Assembly: GCA_038025085.1 (NCBI GenBank)
Contig: CM076153.1
Span: forward strand, 8,029,501 to 8,093,500
Direction: 5' to 3'
DNA length: 64,000 nucleotides
Origin: Tetragonia tetragonoides
Lineage: Eukaryota > Streptophyta > Magnoliopsida > Caryophyllales > Aizoaceae
Below the pieces are notes generated by a model, which saw nothing but the letters and a program-made list of their open reading frames with translations, made no database searches and had not been told where the DNA came from. This document shows positions 11,201 through 22,222 of this stretch, in pieces (the stretch's first letter is position 1; every line of letters begins with the position of its first letter). Both the position numbers and the translations under genes were made by a program.

Positions 11201-14200
11201 CTTGGAGTCAACTGGCGCACTCAAAATGGACGTTTTTACTTACAGCACAATTATCAAGGTACATTTTCCATGGATGCTAAGGATTTCTTAATGCTTCCTT
11301 TTTGTGACAAAATTCCACCTTTTCCGGAGCCTACCAGTGGGGATTTTGTGGTAGTGCTGCATCATCCTAATTGTTGTATTGCATCTCTCTGTTGACATAT
11401 TATGCAATTTAGTTGGTGATTGTGCAATCAACAAGTGCATGAAATTTTCAGGTATTTGCAGATGCAAAATTGTGGCAACTGGCTATCAACGTCAAAGAGG
11501 ATATGCTATCAGCTGGTGTTAGCCCCAATACAGTGACTTGGTCTGCATTGATCAGTGCATGTGCCAATGCAGGCCTTGTAGATCAGGCAACTCAGCTGTT
11601 TGAAGAGATGCTTATGGCTGGTTGTGAACCTAATTCACAGTGCTTCAATACACTACTCCATGCTTGTGTGGAGGCTTGCCAGTATGATCGAGCTTTTCGT
11701 CTTTTCAACACCTGGAGGAGTAGTGGATCTTCCAGACCTTCAAGTAATTCTTCAAGTGTTCAGCTTACTGAAGAACATTGTAGCACAAGTACACCATACA
11801 GTGCAACTGCATCACGTCATTTGAGCTTCGCAAGGAGTGTTCCATTTAAACCCACTATCAGTACATACAATATACTTCTGAAGGCTTGTGGTGCTGACTT
11901 CTACCGTGCAAAAGCTTTGATTGATGAGATGAAAAGATTGCGTCTCTCGCCTAATCATATAAGCTGGTCCATTTTGATTGATGTTTGTGGGGCAGGAGGA
12001 AATGTAGAGGGTGCGTTGCAGGTAATGCACATGTTGATCCTTGCCTACATAAAAACATTGGATTATACATTTATGTGTGTAGTTGTACACTAGTTCTTCA
12101 CATGTTTAACAGGACAAATGGTGCTTTGATGCATTGTTTACTCTGTCGTGTTTGCTTAGTTTTCAAAACACTGTTTTCATGTATTGAATTCAATTTTTAA
12201 AAATTGATCAGGTGTATTTGATCTGATCTTCTGCTTACTCTTTGAAATTCGATTTTCTTAATGTTTGAATGACAATTTGAACACTTGGAAAGTTGGAATG
12301 CAAGAAATACCAACTCTGAACTTGGAGATAGACAACCAAGATGAGTAGCTACTAGATGGTTTCTAAAGCAGGCCTCAGTACTTGATTGTTGGGCTTTCAT
12401 GCATATTAATTTGAGTGAAACAATACTTTCTACTCTTTCTTGTTAATTTGCTGCCTCTTCACTTCAACCATCAATGCTCAACAGCGTTCATTTCCTGCTT
12501 TCAGCTGTTCTCTTGCTCTGTGAACTTTTTGATATTCCTGTTCTCTTCCTTGCAGATATTAAAATCTATGGGCGAGTCTGGAATCAGACCTGACGTTGTT
12601 GCGTATACAACGGCCATAAAGGTTCAAAGATTTCTTCTGGCATCTTAATGCCCCCTCACTATAAATAGATGTCCTAGATAAGCTTAAATCCAGAAGTTTA
12701 TGTTTTAGCTCAATGATTTGCAGGTTTGTGTGAAAAGTAAAAATCTGAAGACTGCATTTTCCTTATTCGCAGAAATGAAGAGATACCGTATAAAACCAAA
12801 TTTGGTAAGTATGTTGCATGAACATCTGTCGCTTTTTTGTGGGATTTTCTACTGCAACAGTTAGGTAGCGTTTAGGTCTTAAGTCCGTATTTTACTACTG
12901 AATGTCTACTTGCATTGACAAGTTATTCAGTTTTCTAAATCATTCTATAAATGTAGCGGCTAAGATGTATGGGTAAGGATGTGGAAATGAGCACTGATAT
13001 GGGTACTGAAATATACGGCATTTCAAAAAAAAAATATTACTGTGGAGGATACGGCAAATTATATATAACATAACACATAGTATATGAACGTGATTTTGCA
13101 AAAATTTCAAATAAATAGTTAGAAGCACCCAATGTACCGTGTCACATGTAAACTCAACCAATCATATACTTTGATATTTGCATCTCCTATTTTCTAGGGA
13201 AACACTAACCCTATGCATAGGTTCTCTCGTACATGGTTGGTTGGGTTCATCAATAACATTGGCTACATGGGCGTACTCCAACTCACCAAGTGAACGTAAC
13301 AACTGTTAACTTGAGATCATAAAAAATGACTAGTCAGATAAGCACCCCTATTTGGTCAAGTGTCAATAATCTAATGATTAGAATAAATAAGTACTGTCAC
13401 GCCTCTCCAGCATTATACTGATCACATATCCACTAGGATCATCCAACTGAGATACTGAATCAAGTTCTTCCTTTCTACGTTAGCATTAGATTAATAGTTC
13501 TATTATGAGTATGCTTTTGATCTGTACGTTAGCGTTTTACAAGTATCTTTGCATACTAACAGTCCATCACCTCATAGTCAATAATGTGTCCTAGTCTTCT
13601 CATGTCAGGTGACATATAATACTCTCTTAAGAGCCCGCACTAGATATGGTTCTCTACAAGAAATTCAACAATGTCTAGCTATATATCAGGACATGAGGAA
13701 AGCAGGGTAAGTTCAGAGCTTCTATCATCTGATGTCTATTCCTTAAATTTCTATTTGTTAATTCTCCCTGCAGGCAGTCAATTGTGTTATAGTATACATG
13801 TTTCTTTGCTATAGATCCTTGGCTTCTGCTGTGTTCTGAGGATGCGTTAAACAGGTGACGAAGAAATTGCGCTAAACAGGTGGAAAAGAAATCTCATGCA
13901 TGAAGATGCTCATTAGACATATTGTTAAGCATTTGTAAACTGAGAATACTTGATAACAAAGCCTGCCACTCGAATATGTGTGGACATACCCATTCGGAAT
14001 GTTTGTCTAATGTTATACTGTTCTCTACTGGTTACGAGTAAATTAGAATTATTGCCATCAATCTCACTTTTGAATGTTCCTTCTCAGCTACAAACCCAAC
14101 GACTACTATCTTAAACTACTTGTTGAAGAGTGGTGTGAAGAGGTAATACAGAAGAACAATCAGGGAGGACAATCCAGTTCACGTAACAAAGCTGACATAC

Positions 14201-15684
14201 GGGGACTACGAAGTCTGCTTCTTGATAGGGTAGCGACACAATTGCAGAAGAACGCAAGTGAAAGCCTTGCAGTTGATGTCCAGGGGCTTACAAAGGTACG
14301 TCAGTGACAAAAATACAAACGGGGATCCAATGGAATATAACAGGTCTATCCTGCCATGAGATAGGCATGTAGGTTAACACGTGAGCATGATATGCATCCA
14401 CTCTTCTGTGTGTAATACACCCTTCTCACGGCAAGATATGGGCGTAGGGTAGTTTTTGCCACTGGAATGTGCTTCAACCTTATGCAATTAGCCTTTAACG
14501 AATTATAGTTACCGTTGCTGCCGACTTGAGAAGAAATTTCAAGTGTTTCCATTGCTGGGTTTTGATTCTTCATAAAGTATCCAGAAACTATTTTAGAGAA
14601 GGGGATGTTGATTTTCCTCTCGTTTTTCACCGCATCTCAACATAAACCCAGATTGCATATCTTTTCTTTCCTATTAAAGAGCTACTCGTATGTTTTAACT
14701 TCATACTAGAAAAATGTATCAAGAGGTGTTTCCTAACCAGTTATAAAAAACAAATATATTATGATTTATATCCAATTAAGTTTCAGCAGGAAAATGTTTT
14801 CCATCCAGTCAAATGGAACCCTTCATGTAAATTAGCTTTTGAATGATTGAAGTACGGAGTCACATTTGTATGACACTATCTGTGGTTAGGAAGGCCTATA
14901 TATTAGGGATTGATGTCCCCCCGGCACAAGTGGACATCATAATGGTGAAATTGAATTGGCTTATCCATCCAATAGATTCAAATTCCTTCTTTCTATTCTT
15001 GAACTGCTCACAGTAATCATCATTTTGAGCTGCCACTTCTTGCCTCTTCTTGATGAGAACTTTTTATGTGTGGTAACTGCAGGTAGAAGCTCGGCTTGTC
15101 GTTCTTGCAGTTTTACGGATGATTAAAGAAAATCACAATTCAGGTATGAATTCTTGTCTGGGTGCTTTTTCCAAAGGAATGTGTGAATACTTTACCGAGA
15201 CCGTAGACAAATGCCTAAAGCTCTGTTCCCACCTGAGTCTATCATCTTCTTGTATTGCTGTGCCATGTAACTTTTGCTCTCTCATGCGATGTATTGATGG
15301 TGTCACTCTTCTTTGTAATCTTTTCACAAGTGTTTATATTATTGGCTTGCAGGGCGACCGATAAAAGATGATCTTATAATTATACTAGGCAACACAAAAT
15401 TTGGTGTAGAGTGCATGGTTGAAGATGCAATAATGAAGCTTTTACAGAAGGAATTAGGACTTGAAGTTAGCACAGTCGACCCGATCACTACAGGTAACAG
15501 GACAATAATTGTTGGGGAAAGCACTTCTAATACAGGTTCAGACTCGAGAGGTATGCTCAGAATAAGTGAGTCATCTCCTGGGTCTAAGACTCCTACTCGG
15601 CGACCTGAACTCTTACAACGGTTACAGGTATCAAGAAAGTCGTTGCATTATTGGCTGCAACGAAGAGCCTGTGCTTCACACTAA
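5201..15684 (+). CDS. P-class pentatricopeptide repeat protein, At5g02830-like, chloroplast-predicted
   Basis: PPR proteins bind organellar RNA through tandem helical repeats of about 35 residues. I assign 12 exons: 5201-5786, 6244-6331, 7101-7305, 10832-10939, 11094-11258, 11452-12021, 12556-12621, 12724-12804, 13609-13706, 14088-14295, 15083-15143 and 15353-15684. They join in frame to 2,568 nt, or 855 residues, very close to the length I recall for At5g02830 (about 850). The N-terminus is rich in Ser, Pro and His, like a plastid transit peptide. PPR motifs include NMYVYRTIIDVCG, NIYVFNSLMNV, DMTSYNILLKACC, NTVTWSALISACANAGL, TISTYNILLKACG and DVVAYTTAIK. The tail around YWLQRRA matches the family's non-PPR end, and there is no DYW domain. 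Intron 3 is 3.5 kb because of a repeat array. A copy of part of the last exon lies at about 21040. Confidence 0.93.
7373..7886. repeat. Left copy of a ~515-bp direct duplication inside PPR intron 3
   Basis: This segment is repeated in the same orientation at 9918-10444. Both copies share words such as GCAATTTCATGG, TCTTCGAGTTGAGCTGC and CAGAGAATCTCAATAACTAT. They differ by scattered substitutions and a few indels. The two copies exactly bracket the 310-bp tandem array. The ends lack the TG...CA borders of LTRs and no target duplication is obvious, so I read this as a segmental duplication and not an LTR pair. Confidence 0.85.
7889..9916 (+). repeat. Tandem array 1 of a ~310-bp repeat (about 6.5 units)
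   Basis: The landmark word GTTYGGGGATCC recurs at 7901, 8209, 8523, 8832, 9141, 9437 and 9749, giving spacings of 308, 314, 309, 309, 296 and 312 bp. Each unit also carries AAGTTTGGGCAAAAATGACA, AAGCCGAAAACGAAGGCTAT, GGTGGATATTTTCGCACC and GCTTGGAAGGGCGTTTTA. The array stops inside its seventh unit. Open frames on both strands are a by-product of a period near a multiple of three; I see no protein family in them. The same repeat forms arrays near 15.9-17.7 kb (inverted) and 36.6-37.8 kb. Confidence 0.95.
9918..10444. repeat. Right copy of the ~515-bp intron duplication
   Basis: This copy is homologous to 7373-7886. It carries a short insertion relative to the left copy near 10330, where the left reads CTGAACTGAAATGGG. 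Its right border falls just after ACTATTGGAGAA, where the sequence changes to intron sequence not seen elsewhere in the window. Confidence 0.85.
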
Positions 15685-15825
15685 TGCTGACAATACATGC
15701 AAATTATTTGTGATAGTGTACTACTCTAATAATTGTAATTGCAGTTCTATTTGTATATGCAACGCCTCACCTTGTACATGATAGGAAAACGGTCTTGTAA
15801 ATCCTTGTACGGAATCTGAAATTGC

Positions 15826-15831
15826 AATAAA
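15826..15831 (+). terminator. Candidate polyadenylation signal of the PPR gene
   Basis: An AATAAA hexamer lies about 140 nt after the PPR stop codon and before the second repeat array begins. Plant polyadenylation signals are loose, so this is only a plausible choice. Confidence 0.45.
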
Positions 15832-15940
15832 AACAAACGGGGAAGCGAGTTCCAAGTTCTTCACCTCACCTTGTATATGATATTAGCTTAGTCGGTCATT
15901 GGCAATTGTACACTGATCGTGGGGCTTATACTTGTCCAAA

Positions 15941-17737
15941 GTCTCTTAAAAAGCCCTTCGAAGCCTATCAGGGATTGAATAAGCGATCCCGAGGATCTCT
16001 CATGTCCTCTATGTGTGTTCTGTGCGATGTGGTGTAAAAATAAACATCTTCGTTTCGGAGCCTCACGGAAGCCCAAAAAACGTGGATAATATAGCCTTCG
16101 TTTTCGGCTTCCCTGGGTTTGGATGTCATCTTCGCCAAACTTCTCCGAGGGTCATGATAGACCCTAGAGGATCCTTGGTGCCCCGGTAGGGACATTCGGA
16201 TCCCCGAACTTTGTTATAAACATGCCTTTGGTGTTCTGCCTCTTACACCAGTGTCCCGTAAAACGACCTTCCAAGCTTATCAGGGATCGGATAAGCGACC
16301 CCGAGAGCCTCACATGTCCCCTAAGAATGTTATGTGCAATGTGGTGCGAAAATATCCACCAACGTTCCGAGGCCTCCCGGAAGCTAAAAAAACGTGGATT
16401 ATAGCTTTCGTTTTCGGATACCCGGAACTCGAGTATCATTTTTGCCCAAACTTCTCCGGGGGGTCTATCATGACCCTAGAGTACCCTCGGTGCCCCGAGA
16501 GGGACATCCGGATCCCCGAACTTTGGTATCACCCAAGCCTTTGGTATTCCAGCTCTTACACTGATGTCCTGCAAAACGCCCTTCCAAGCTTATCAGTGAC
16601 CGGATAAGCGACCCCGAGGGCCTCTCATGTCCTCTAGGAGTGTTCCATGCGATATCGTGTGAAAATATCCACCTTCGTTTCGGGACCTCTCGAAAGCCAA
16701 AAAAACGTAGATTATAGCCTTTGTTTTCGACTTCCCGGGACCCGGGTGTAACTGTTGCCCAAACTTCTCCGGAGGGTCTATCATGAACCTAGAGCACCCT
16801 CGTTTCCCCATGAGGGACATCCGGATCCCCGAACATCGATATCACCCATGCCTTTGGTTCCGGCTCTTGCATCGGCGTCCTGCAAAACGTCATTCCAAGC
16901 CTATCAGGGACGGATAAGCGACCTCAATGGTCTCCCATGTCTTCTAGGGGTGTTCCATGGGATGTGGTGTGAAAATTTCCAACTTCGTTTCGGGCCCTCT
17001 CGGAAGGCCAAAAAAAGTGGATGCCTTTGTTTTCGGCTTCCCGGGGCCCGAGTGTCATTTTTCCCCAAACTTCTCTGAGGTGTCTAACATGACCCTAGAG
17101 CACCCTCAGTACCTCTGGAGGGGCATCCAGATCCCCGAACTTTGATATCCCCCATGTTTTTGTTGTTTCGGCTCTTACACAAGTGTCCCGTAAAACGCCC
17201 TTTCAAGCCGATCAGGGACCGGATAAGTGAACCCAAAGGCTTCCTATGTCCCCTAGGAGTGTTCCATGCGATGTGTTGTGAAAATCTTCACTTTCGTTTC
17301 GGGGCCTCTCGGAAGCCCAAAAAACATGGATTATAGCCTTCGTTTTCGGCTTCTCGACGTCCGGTGTCATTTTTGTCCAAACTTCTTTGGAGGATCTATC
17401 ATGACCCTAGAGTACCCTTGGTGCCCCGGGAGGGACATCCGGATCCTCGAACTTCGATATCACCCATTCCTTTCATGTTTTGGCTCTTACACTAGTGTCT
17501 AGTAAAACGCCTTTCAAGCCTATTAGAGACTGGATAACCAACCTCGAGGGCCTCCCATGTCCCTTAGGGGTGTTCCATGCGATGTGGTGCGAAAAAATCC
17601 ACATTCGTTCCGCGGCCTCCCGAAAGCCCAAAAAACATGGATTAGCCTTCGTTTTCGGCTTCCCGAGCCACGGATGTCATTTTTGCTCAAACTTCTCCAA
17701 GGGGTCTATCATGACTCTAGAGGACCCTCGGTGTAGA
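15941..17737 (-). repeat. Tandem array 2 of the ~310-bp repeat, inverted relative to array 1
   Basis: The reverse-complement landmark (GATCCCCGAAC or GATCCTCGAAC) recurs near 16200, 16511, 16823, 17130 and 17443, again at about 310 bp. There are almost six units, each containing the reverse complements of the words in array 1. Units differ by many substitutions, so the array is not recent. It starts only about 260 bp after the PPR stop codon. The duplicated PPR-UGT junction at 21.0-21.4 kb lacks it. Confidence 0.93.
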
Positions 17738-17835
17738 TCAAATTTTATAGTTTGACTAATCATAGTAAGTAGAACTATTATGCAACAAACGATGTCATTT
17801 CGGGGTAGGTACCTCTAACTTTGCCAATGAATTGT
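17738..17835 (-). repeat. Flanking module of array 2, shared with array 3
   Basis: The ~90 bp beyond the array edge (AAATTTTATAGTTTGACTAA and following) match, as reverse complement, 36290-36390 beside array 3. Shared words include GACTAATCATA, AAGTAGAA and ATAATGAAACAAAC-like ATTATGCAACAAAC. A shared module beside two arrays in consistent polarity means the array is part of a larger mobile unit. Array 1 lacks this flank. Confidence 0.65.
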
Positions 17836-19198
17836 CGGTTTTTTTTTTTTTTTTTTGGTCAAAGGCTAAATACACGATTAGTAAATAACTATCACCATGA
17901 CTTGAGGGCATCCCTCCTTCAATATTTTAGAATCTTCACCAACCACTTCTAGAAACACCATTTTGCATAGTAGAAATACTTATTGACCATATAGCTAGTA
18001 ATTGACTAGCAAAAAAAATATATAGCTAGTAATTAGGATGAGATGGACCTAAATAATCACAAATGATGTACTTACAGTACAAATTGACAACTAGTACATT
18101 GTTAGTTACCTTCACGTGGTCGAAGAAAGTAATGAATAGATGTGTAATGATCCTTCTAATCATGGACCTTTAAAGATTTTATTGTTGAACAAAGTAATTC
18201 CATTGCCGATTAGCCATTTGTAGAAACTTAGAAAGTAGGCCAATTCACAAAAAAGAAACTAGAAAGTAGGCAACAAATGGGTCAGTGTCACATCCCACCA
18301 AGATCCATATACTGGTGCAATTGGCAATGAATAGTGCTCATGTCCATCAATCGTAAACAGCAACCCTCTTTTTGTATAGTTGCTTGCAAAATCAAAATCA
18401 ACCGCCCATTTCATGCACAAAACAAGGTGTTACCTATCAGAAACTGTACCACTTCAAATTCTAGAAGCTTTTACAGAGCAAACAATAACTTGAACCACAC
18501 CAATATGGACCATGCTTGGTCACTTTTGGTGAGGACCGGTACATTAGCACAGCAAAAATCGAACTTTTCTTCTCTTCGCTTTCTTTCTATCTTGTGTTAA
18601 AAAAGACGCAAACCTGTATGAAATCGTCACACGTAGTATTAGAGGCATAAAACATGACGTCGTCTCAACTTGAAACGATCCCACAATAAGATTTGTTATA
18701 AATTAAGTACATAATATGGCAATATGCGATGCATGCATGCATCATAGCAATATCATGGTCAATAGGCATATTATCACACAATTTTTTCTTTTACCAAAAC
18801 CGGCCGTAAAGGCACTAGAAGAACGAATTTTGAACCTAGTTTACGGATACCACCGTGAAAAACTTTGACCACCAATTCAACCTGTTGGCAATGGCAAGTA
18901 TACCTATGCGCTGCGTGGGTGAAACAGCAATGAAGATTGCCTGTGGAAAATGACATACATGATACATCACTGGGTTTTCTTTTTCCTATTTTTTTCTATT
19001 TTTTAAGGGAAGGACATACATCACCTAGATATGTATATCAAGCCTATCTCTTACCAATCCTATCATAGCTTAACTAATTTAGTAGCCAGTTAAATGTCAA
19101 TTTCTTTTAGCCACACAACTTAAGGGTTGTGAACTGATGTCAATTCAATTACCTACGCACACTTGCCCCCCAAACAATTCCTACTTTGGAAGAATCTC
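17836..19198. other. Upstream region of the intact UGT gene
   Basis: No gene is visible. From about 18110 to 18400 the sequence is homologous to 21360-21600 upstream of UGT copy 2, with shared words TTCACGTGGTC, GGGTCAGTGTCAC and CAACCCTCTTT. The promoter was therefore duplicated together with the gene. A CACGTG G-box-like core occurs in both copies, near 18113 and 21362. Confidence 0.55.
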
Positions 19199-19205
19199 TA
19201 TAAAT
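19199..19205 (+). promoter_or_regulatory. TATA box of the intact UGT gene
   Basis: TATAAAT lies about 100 bp upstream of the start codon, a normal distance for a plant core promoter with a short leader. The equivalent place upstream of pseudogene copy 2 reads CATATATTC. Confidence 0.6.
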
Positions 19206-19303
19206 TCACAATACACAAAGACAAAGCCATTGTGCTTACATTTATTTGCTCTCCTACAAATAAACCAAGATCTTAGGAATTAAACACACAGTAAAAGATC
19301 AGA

Positions 19304-20773
19304 ATGGCAACTTTATCTTCATGTGCACTACACATAATACTATTCCCCTTCATGTCCAAAGGCCACATTATTCCTCTACTTCACTTAACCAAGCTCATAC
19401 ACATCCACCGCCCTAAAGCCATGTTCACCATCTTCACAACCCCGGCCAACGAGCCCTTCATCTCACATTCCCTCGCTTCTCTCCCTACTCACCTTGTCAC
19501 CATCATCTCCCTCCCTTTCCCCGCCACCGAGCTCATCCCCCCGGGCGTTGAGTCCACCGATCAGCTCCCTTCCATGTCCCTCCTACCTGCCTTCTTTAGT
19601 GCCACCCCGCACCTCCAAACCGCTTTTGAAACCGCCCTTGACGAGCTTCAAAACCGCCTTAAGGCTACGAGGATGGCGTTTATCATGATCTCTGATGGGT
19701 TCCTTTACTGGACTCAGGATTCAGCTGACAAGTTTGGCATCCCAAGGTTAGAGTTCTATGGGATGAACTGCTATGCAACGACTATTTGCAGGCTTGTGGG
19801 GGAGAAAAGGGCTTTACTAAATTTAACACTTAAGCCCAACGGTGAACTGATCCCCGTTCCAGATTTCCCTTGGGTTAGAGTTACCAAAGATGATTTTAAC
19901 GAACCAATTATTGAAAATGAGCCCAAAGGGCCCGAATTTGATTTTATTATGAAGTGCGTTATTGCCAGTTCTAAGAGCTATGGAACGGTGGTCAATACTT
20001 TCTATGAGCTTGAGTCCAAGTTTTTGGACTATGCTAACTCTAAATTTGAAACTAAAAATTGGCCCATTGGGCCACTTTGCTTGGCTGAGAAGCCGAAGTT
20101 TGAGAGATCGGAGAAGCCCACCACTCCGATAGAGTGGCTGGACAGAAAGCAAGCTGAAAAAAAGCATGTTTTGTATGTAGCGTTTGGATCACAAGCCGAG
20201 ATATCAAATGAACAATTGAAGGAAATCTCAGTTGGGCTGGAGAAATCGGGGGTCGATTTCTTGTGGGCTTTGAGGATAAAGCCCAACCAAGAGGAGGTCA
20301 TGGAAGGGTTTGAAGAGAGAGTTAGAGGAAGAGGATTGGTTGTGAGAGTGTGGATAGAGCAAAGAGAGGTGCTAGAGCATGAAAGTGTGCAAGGATTCTT
20401 AAGTCATTGCGGATGGAATTCGGTGATGGAGAGCATTTGTGCAGGGGTTCCGATCTTGGCATGGCCAATGTTGGCGGAGCAACCCTTAAACACTAGGATG
20501 GTGGTAGAGGAGATTAAGGTCGGTTTGCGAGTAGAGACTTGTGATGGGTCAGTGCGAGGGTTCGTGGAGGGGGAAGGGTTGAGTAAGATGGTGAGGGATT
20601 TGATGGGAGGAGAGAAAGGGAAGGTTGTACGAACGAAAGTCAAGGAGCTCCGCGAGGTAGCTAACAAGGCTGTGGAAGAAGGCGGGTCATCTTGGTGTAA
20701 TGTAGAATTACTATTGAATGAGTTAGAGGCAAAACCATGTAGTCCAAGTCATGAGAATAATGGCGTGATATAG
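19304..20773 (+). CDS. UDP-glycosyltransferase, UGT90A-like (intact cluster member)
   Basis: Family 1 UGTs are cytosolic GT-B enzymes that transfer sugar from UDP-sugars to small molecules. This intronless gene encodes 489 residues. The N-terminal FPFMSKGHIIPLLHL carries the expected catalytic His (H21), and ISDGF gives the partner Asp at about D131. The C-terminal PSPG box runs from W350 to Q393 and contains HCGWNS (368-373). The final Gln is usual for UDP-glucose users. FMSKGHIIPLL, SMSLLPAF, PDFPWVRV and NEEL/EISNEQL-type words match UGT90A1. One oddity is Val at 349 just before the PSPG box, where the three sister copies keep Gly (RGW). The acceptor substrate cannot be read from sequence. 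It is the only complete copy of four in tandem. Confidence 0.93.
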   Translation: MATLSSCALHIILFPFMSKGHIIPLLHLTKLIHIHRPKAMFTIFTTPANEPFISHSLASLPTHLVTIISLPFPATELIPPGVESTDQLPSMSLLPAFFSATPHLQTAFETALDELQNRLKATRMAFIMISDGFLYWTQDSADKFGIPRLEFYGMNCYATTICRLVGEKRALLNLTLKPNGELIPVPDFPWVRVTKDDFNEPIIENEPKGPEFDFIMKCVIASSKSYGTVVNTFYELESKFLDYANSKFETKNWPIGPLCLAEKPKFERSEKPTTPIEWLDRKQAEKKHVLYVAFGSQAEISNEQLKEISVGLEKSGVDFLWALRIKPNQEEVMEGFEERVRGRGLVVRVWIEQREVLEHESVQGFLSHCGWNSVMESICAGVPILAWPMLAEQPLNTRMVVEEIKVGLRVETCDGSVRGFVEGEGLSKMVRDLMGGEKGKVVRTKVKELREVANKAVEEGGSSWCNVELLLNELEAKPCSPSHENNGVI

Positions 20774-21029
20774 TTGCCAGAGTAATGGCTCCGCTCCTAC
20801 GATCTGAAATAATAAATAGATTAGACGATGCAATTTGCCAGCTAATGAACATAGAGTCATGAAGGCAAAGCAATGGTGGGCAACTAACCATATTAGCAAC
20901 CAGCACTGGTCAAGTTATCAACAAGTTAAATGTCAACTTCGTAGCTCTGTCCTTCTGTCTATTTAGGCGAATTATAGTTACCATGGCTAGGTGTGATACT
21001 GTAATTGTTCGCTGAGGTGTCGCCTTGAC

Positions 21030-21330
21030 ATCCCTTAGAAAGGAACTAGGACTTGAAGTTAGCACAGTCGAAACGATCATTACAGGTCACAGGGAAATAA
21101 TTGATGGGGAAAGCACTTCAAAAGTTCTGATACAGGTTCAAACTCGAGGCACCAACCAGGTATGCTAAGAATCAGTGAGTCGTCCAGTCGTCTACTGGAT
21201 CCAAGACACCTACTCGGCGACCTGAACTCTTGCAAAGATTATATTGGTATCAAGAAAGTCAGTTGCATCATTGGCTGCAATGAAGAGCCTATGCTTTCTA
21301 AGGCTTATTATTTGTGATCATGTAGTACTG
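21030..21330 (+). pseudogene. Duplicated fragment of the last PPR exon
   Basis: The sequence from about 21040 copies 15450-15715 of the PPR gene. Shared words include CTAGGACTTGAAGTTAGCACAG (one base differs), GGGGAAAGCACTTC, CTACTCGGCGACCTGAACTC and TATTTGTGAT. Several indels destroy the frame and the upstream exons are absent. It sits just downstream of UGT copy 1 and upstream of copy 2, and is a relic carried along when the UGT unit was duplicated. Confidence 0.9.
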
Positions 21331-21339
21331 TTCACTGAG

Positions 21340-22222
21340 AACTACGAGCTAGTACTAGTTTTCACGTGGTCCTATTAGATGTAATGATCTTTGTAAATTG
21401 TAACAAAGCGGCAAGATTAAAGATAAGATTTTATGCTTGAACATAAATGATTCTGTTGACAATTTGCCATTAATAGAAATGGGTCAGTGTCACTTATTAC
21501 TAACATCGCACCTAGATCCATATGCTGATTTAATTGCAAGTTTGCAACGAGTAGTAGCTACCCATCAATCCAATGGGGCAACCCTCTTTCTCTATAGCTG
21601 CTGGCAGTGCTAGCCTGCTGAGACGTCGGTGTGCAAACTCAAAATGAGTTCGGACCGCCCGTTACAAATAGGTATGGGCCCTAAGGCCTATCAAGAACCG
21701 TACTTTCAAATTTCACTGTTGACCATGGTGACTATTTTTCAACGCTCGCTTGTAAATACCTCAAAGATTGAGACAACTGACCAAGAATTTAAGATTGGTT
21801 CATGCTAAAGGCGAGATTCGAACCCTCAATCTTGATTAAGAGTGGATGACTTGATCACTTCATAATAAAAAATTATGAGAGTGATAAGCTACGTATGAAA
21901 TAAACTAAACTGAATTAATCTGAACATAATTTAAGTTTAAGAGAACATAGCCTAAATAGAAAAGAACACATTGTTACATCACCTATATTTAACAATCAAG
22001 CCTATACAACTATACTTATACCCATTTAACTAATTTAGTAGCCAATTAAATGTCAGTTCCTCTGGGCCACATATTTGGGGATGATCTCAATTCAATTACT
22101 TACGTACTCCCCCCAAACATTACTTTGGAAAAATCTCCATATATTCAAAATTCACAAAGCCATTGTGCTTACATTTTCTCTCCTACCAACCAAGACCCAA
22201 GGAAACACAGAAAAAGTTCAGA
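21340..22222. other. Duplicated promoter region of UGT copy 2
   Basis: 21360-21600 and 21950-22215 match the region upstream of UGT copy 1 (18110-18400 and about 19020-19300). The homologous blocks are separated by a SINE insertion. No gene is present. Confidence 0.6.
21690..21870 (-). mobile_element. Diverged tRNA-derived SINE, same family as 41430-41637
   Basis: Read on the minus strand, box B is GGGTTCGAATCTCGC. It is followed by a tail resembling the SINE at 41430: CTTAAATTC, TTGGTCAGTTGTC, TTTGAGGTATTTACAAGC and AATAGTCACCATGGTC. A box-A-like word (GTGATCAAGTCATCC) precedes it. There is no clean poly(A) or target duplication, so this is an old copy. Confidence 0.65.

Noticed and set aside
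15888..17755. Similar open frames across array 2
   Set aside because: Same explanation as for array 1: repeat-driven frames, with no start context or homology.
19823..20667. Minus-strand frames inside the UGT gene
   Set aside because: They are shadows. The plus-strand frame carries all UGT motifs.
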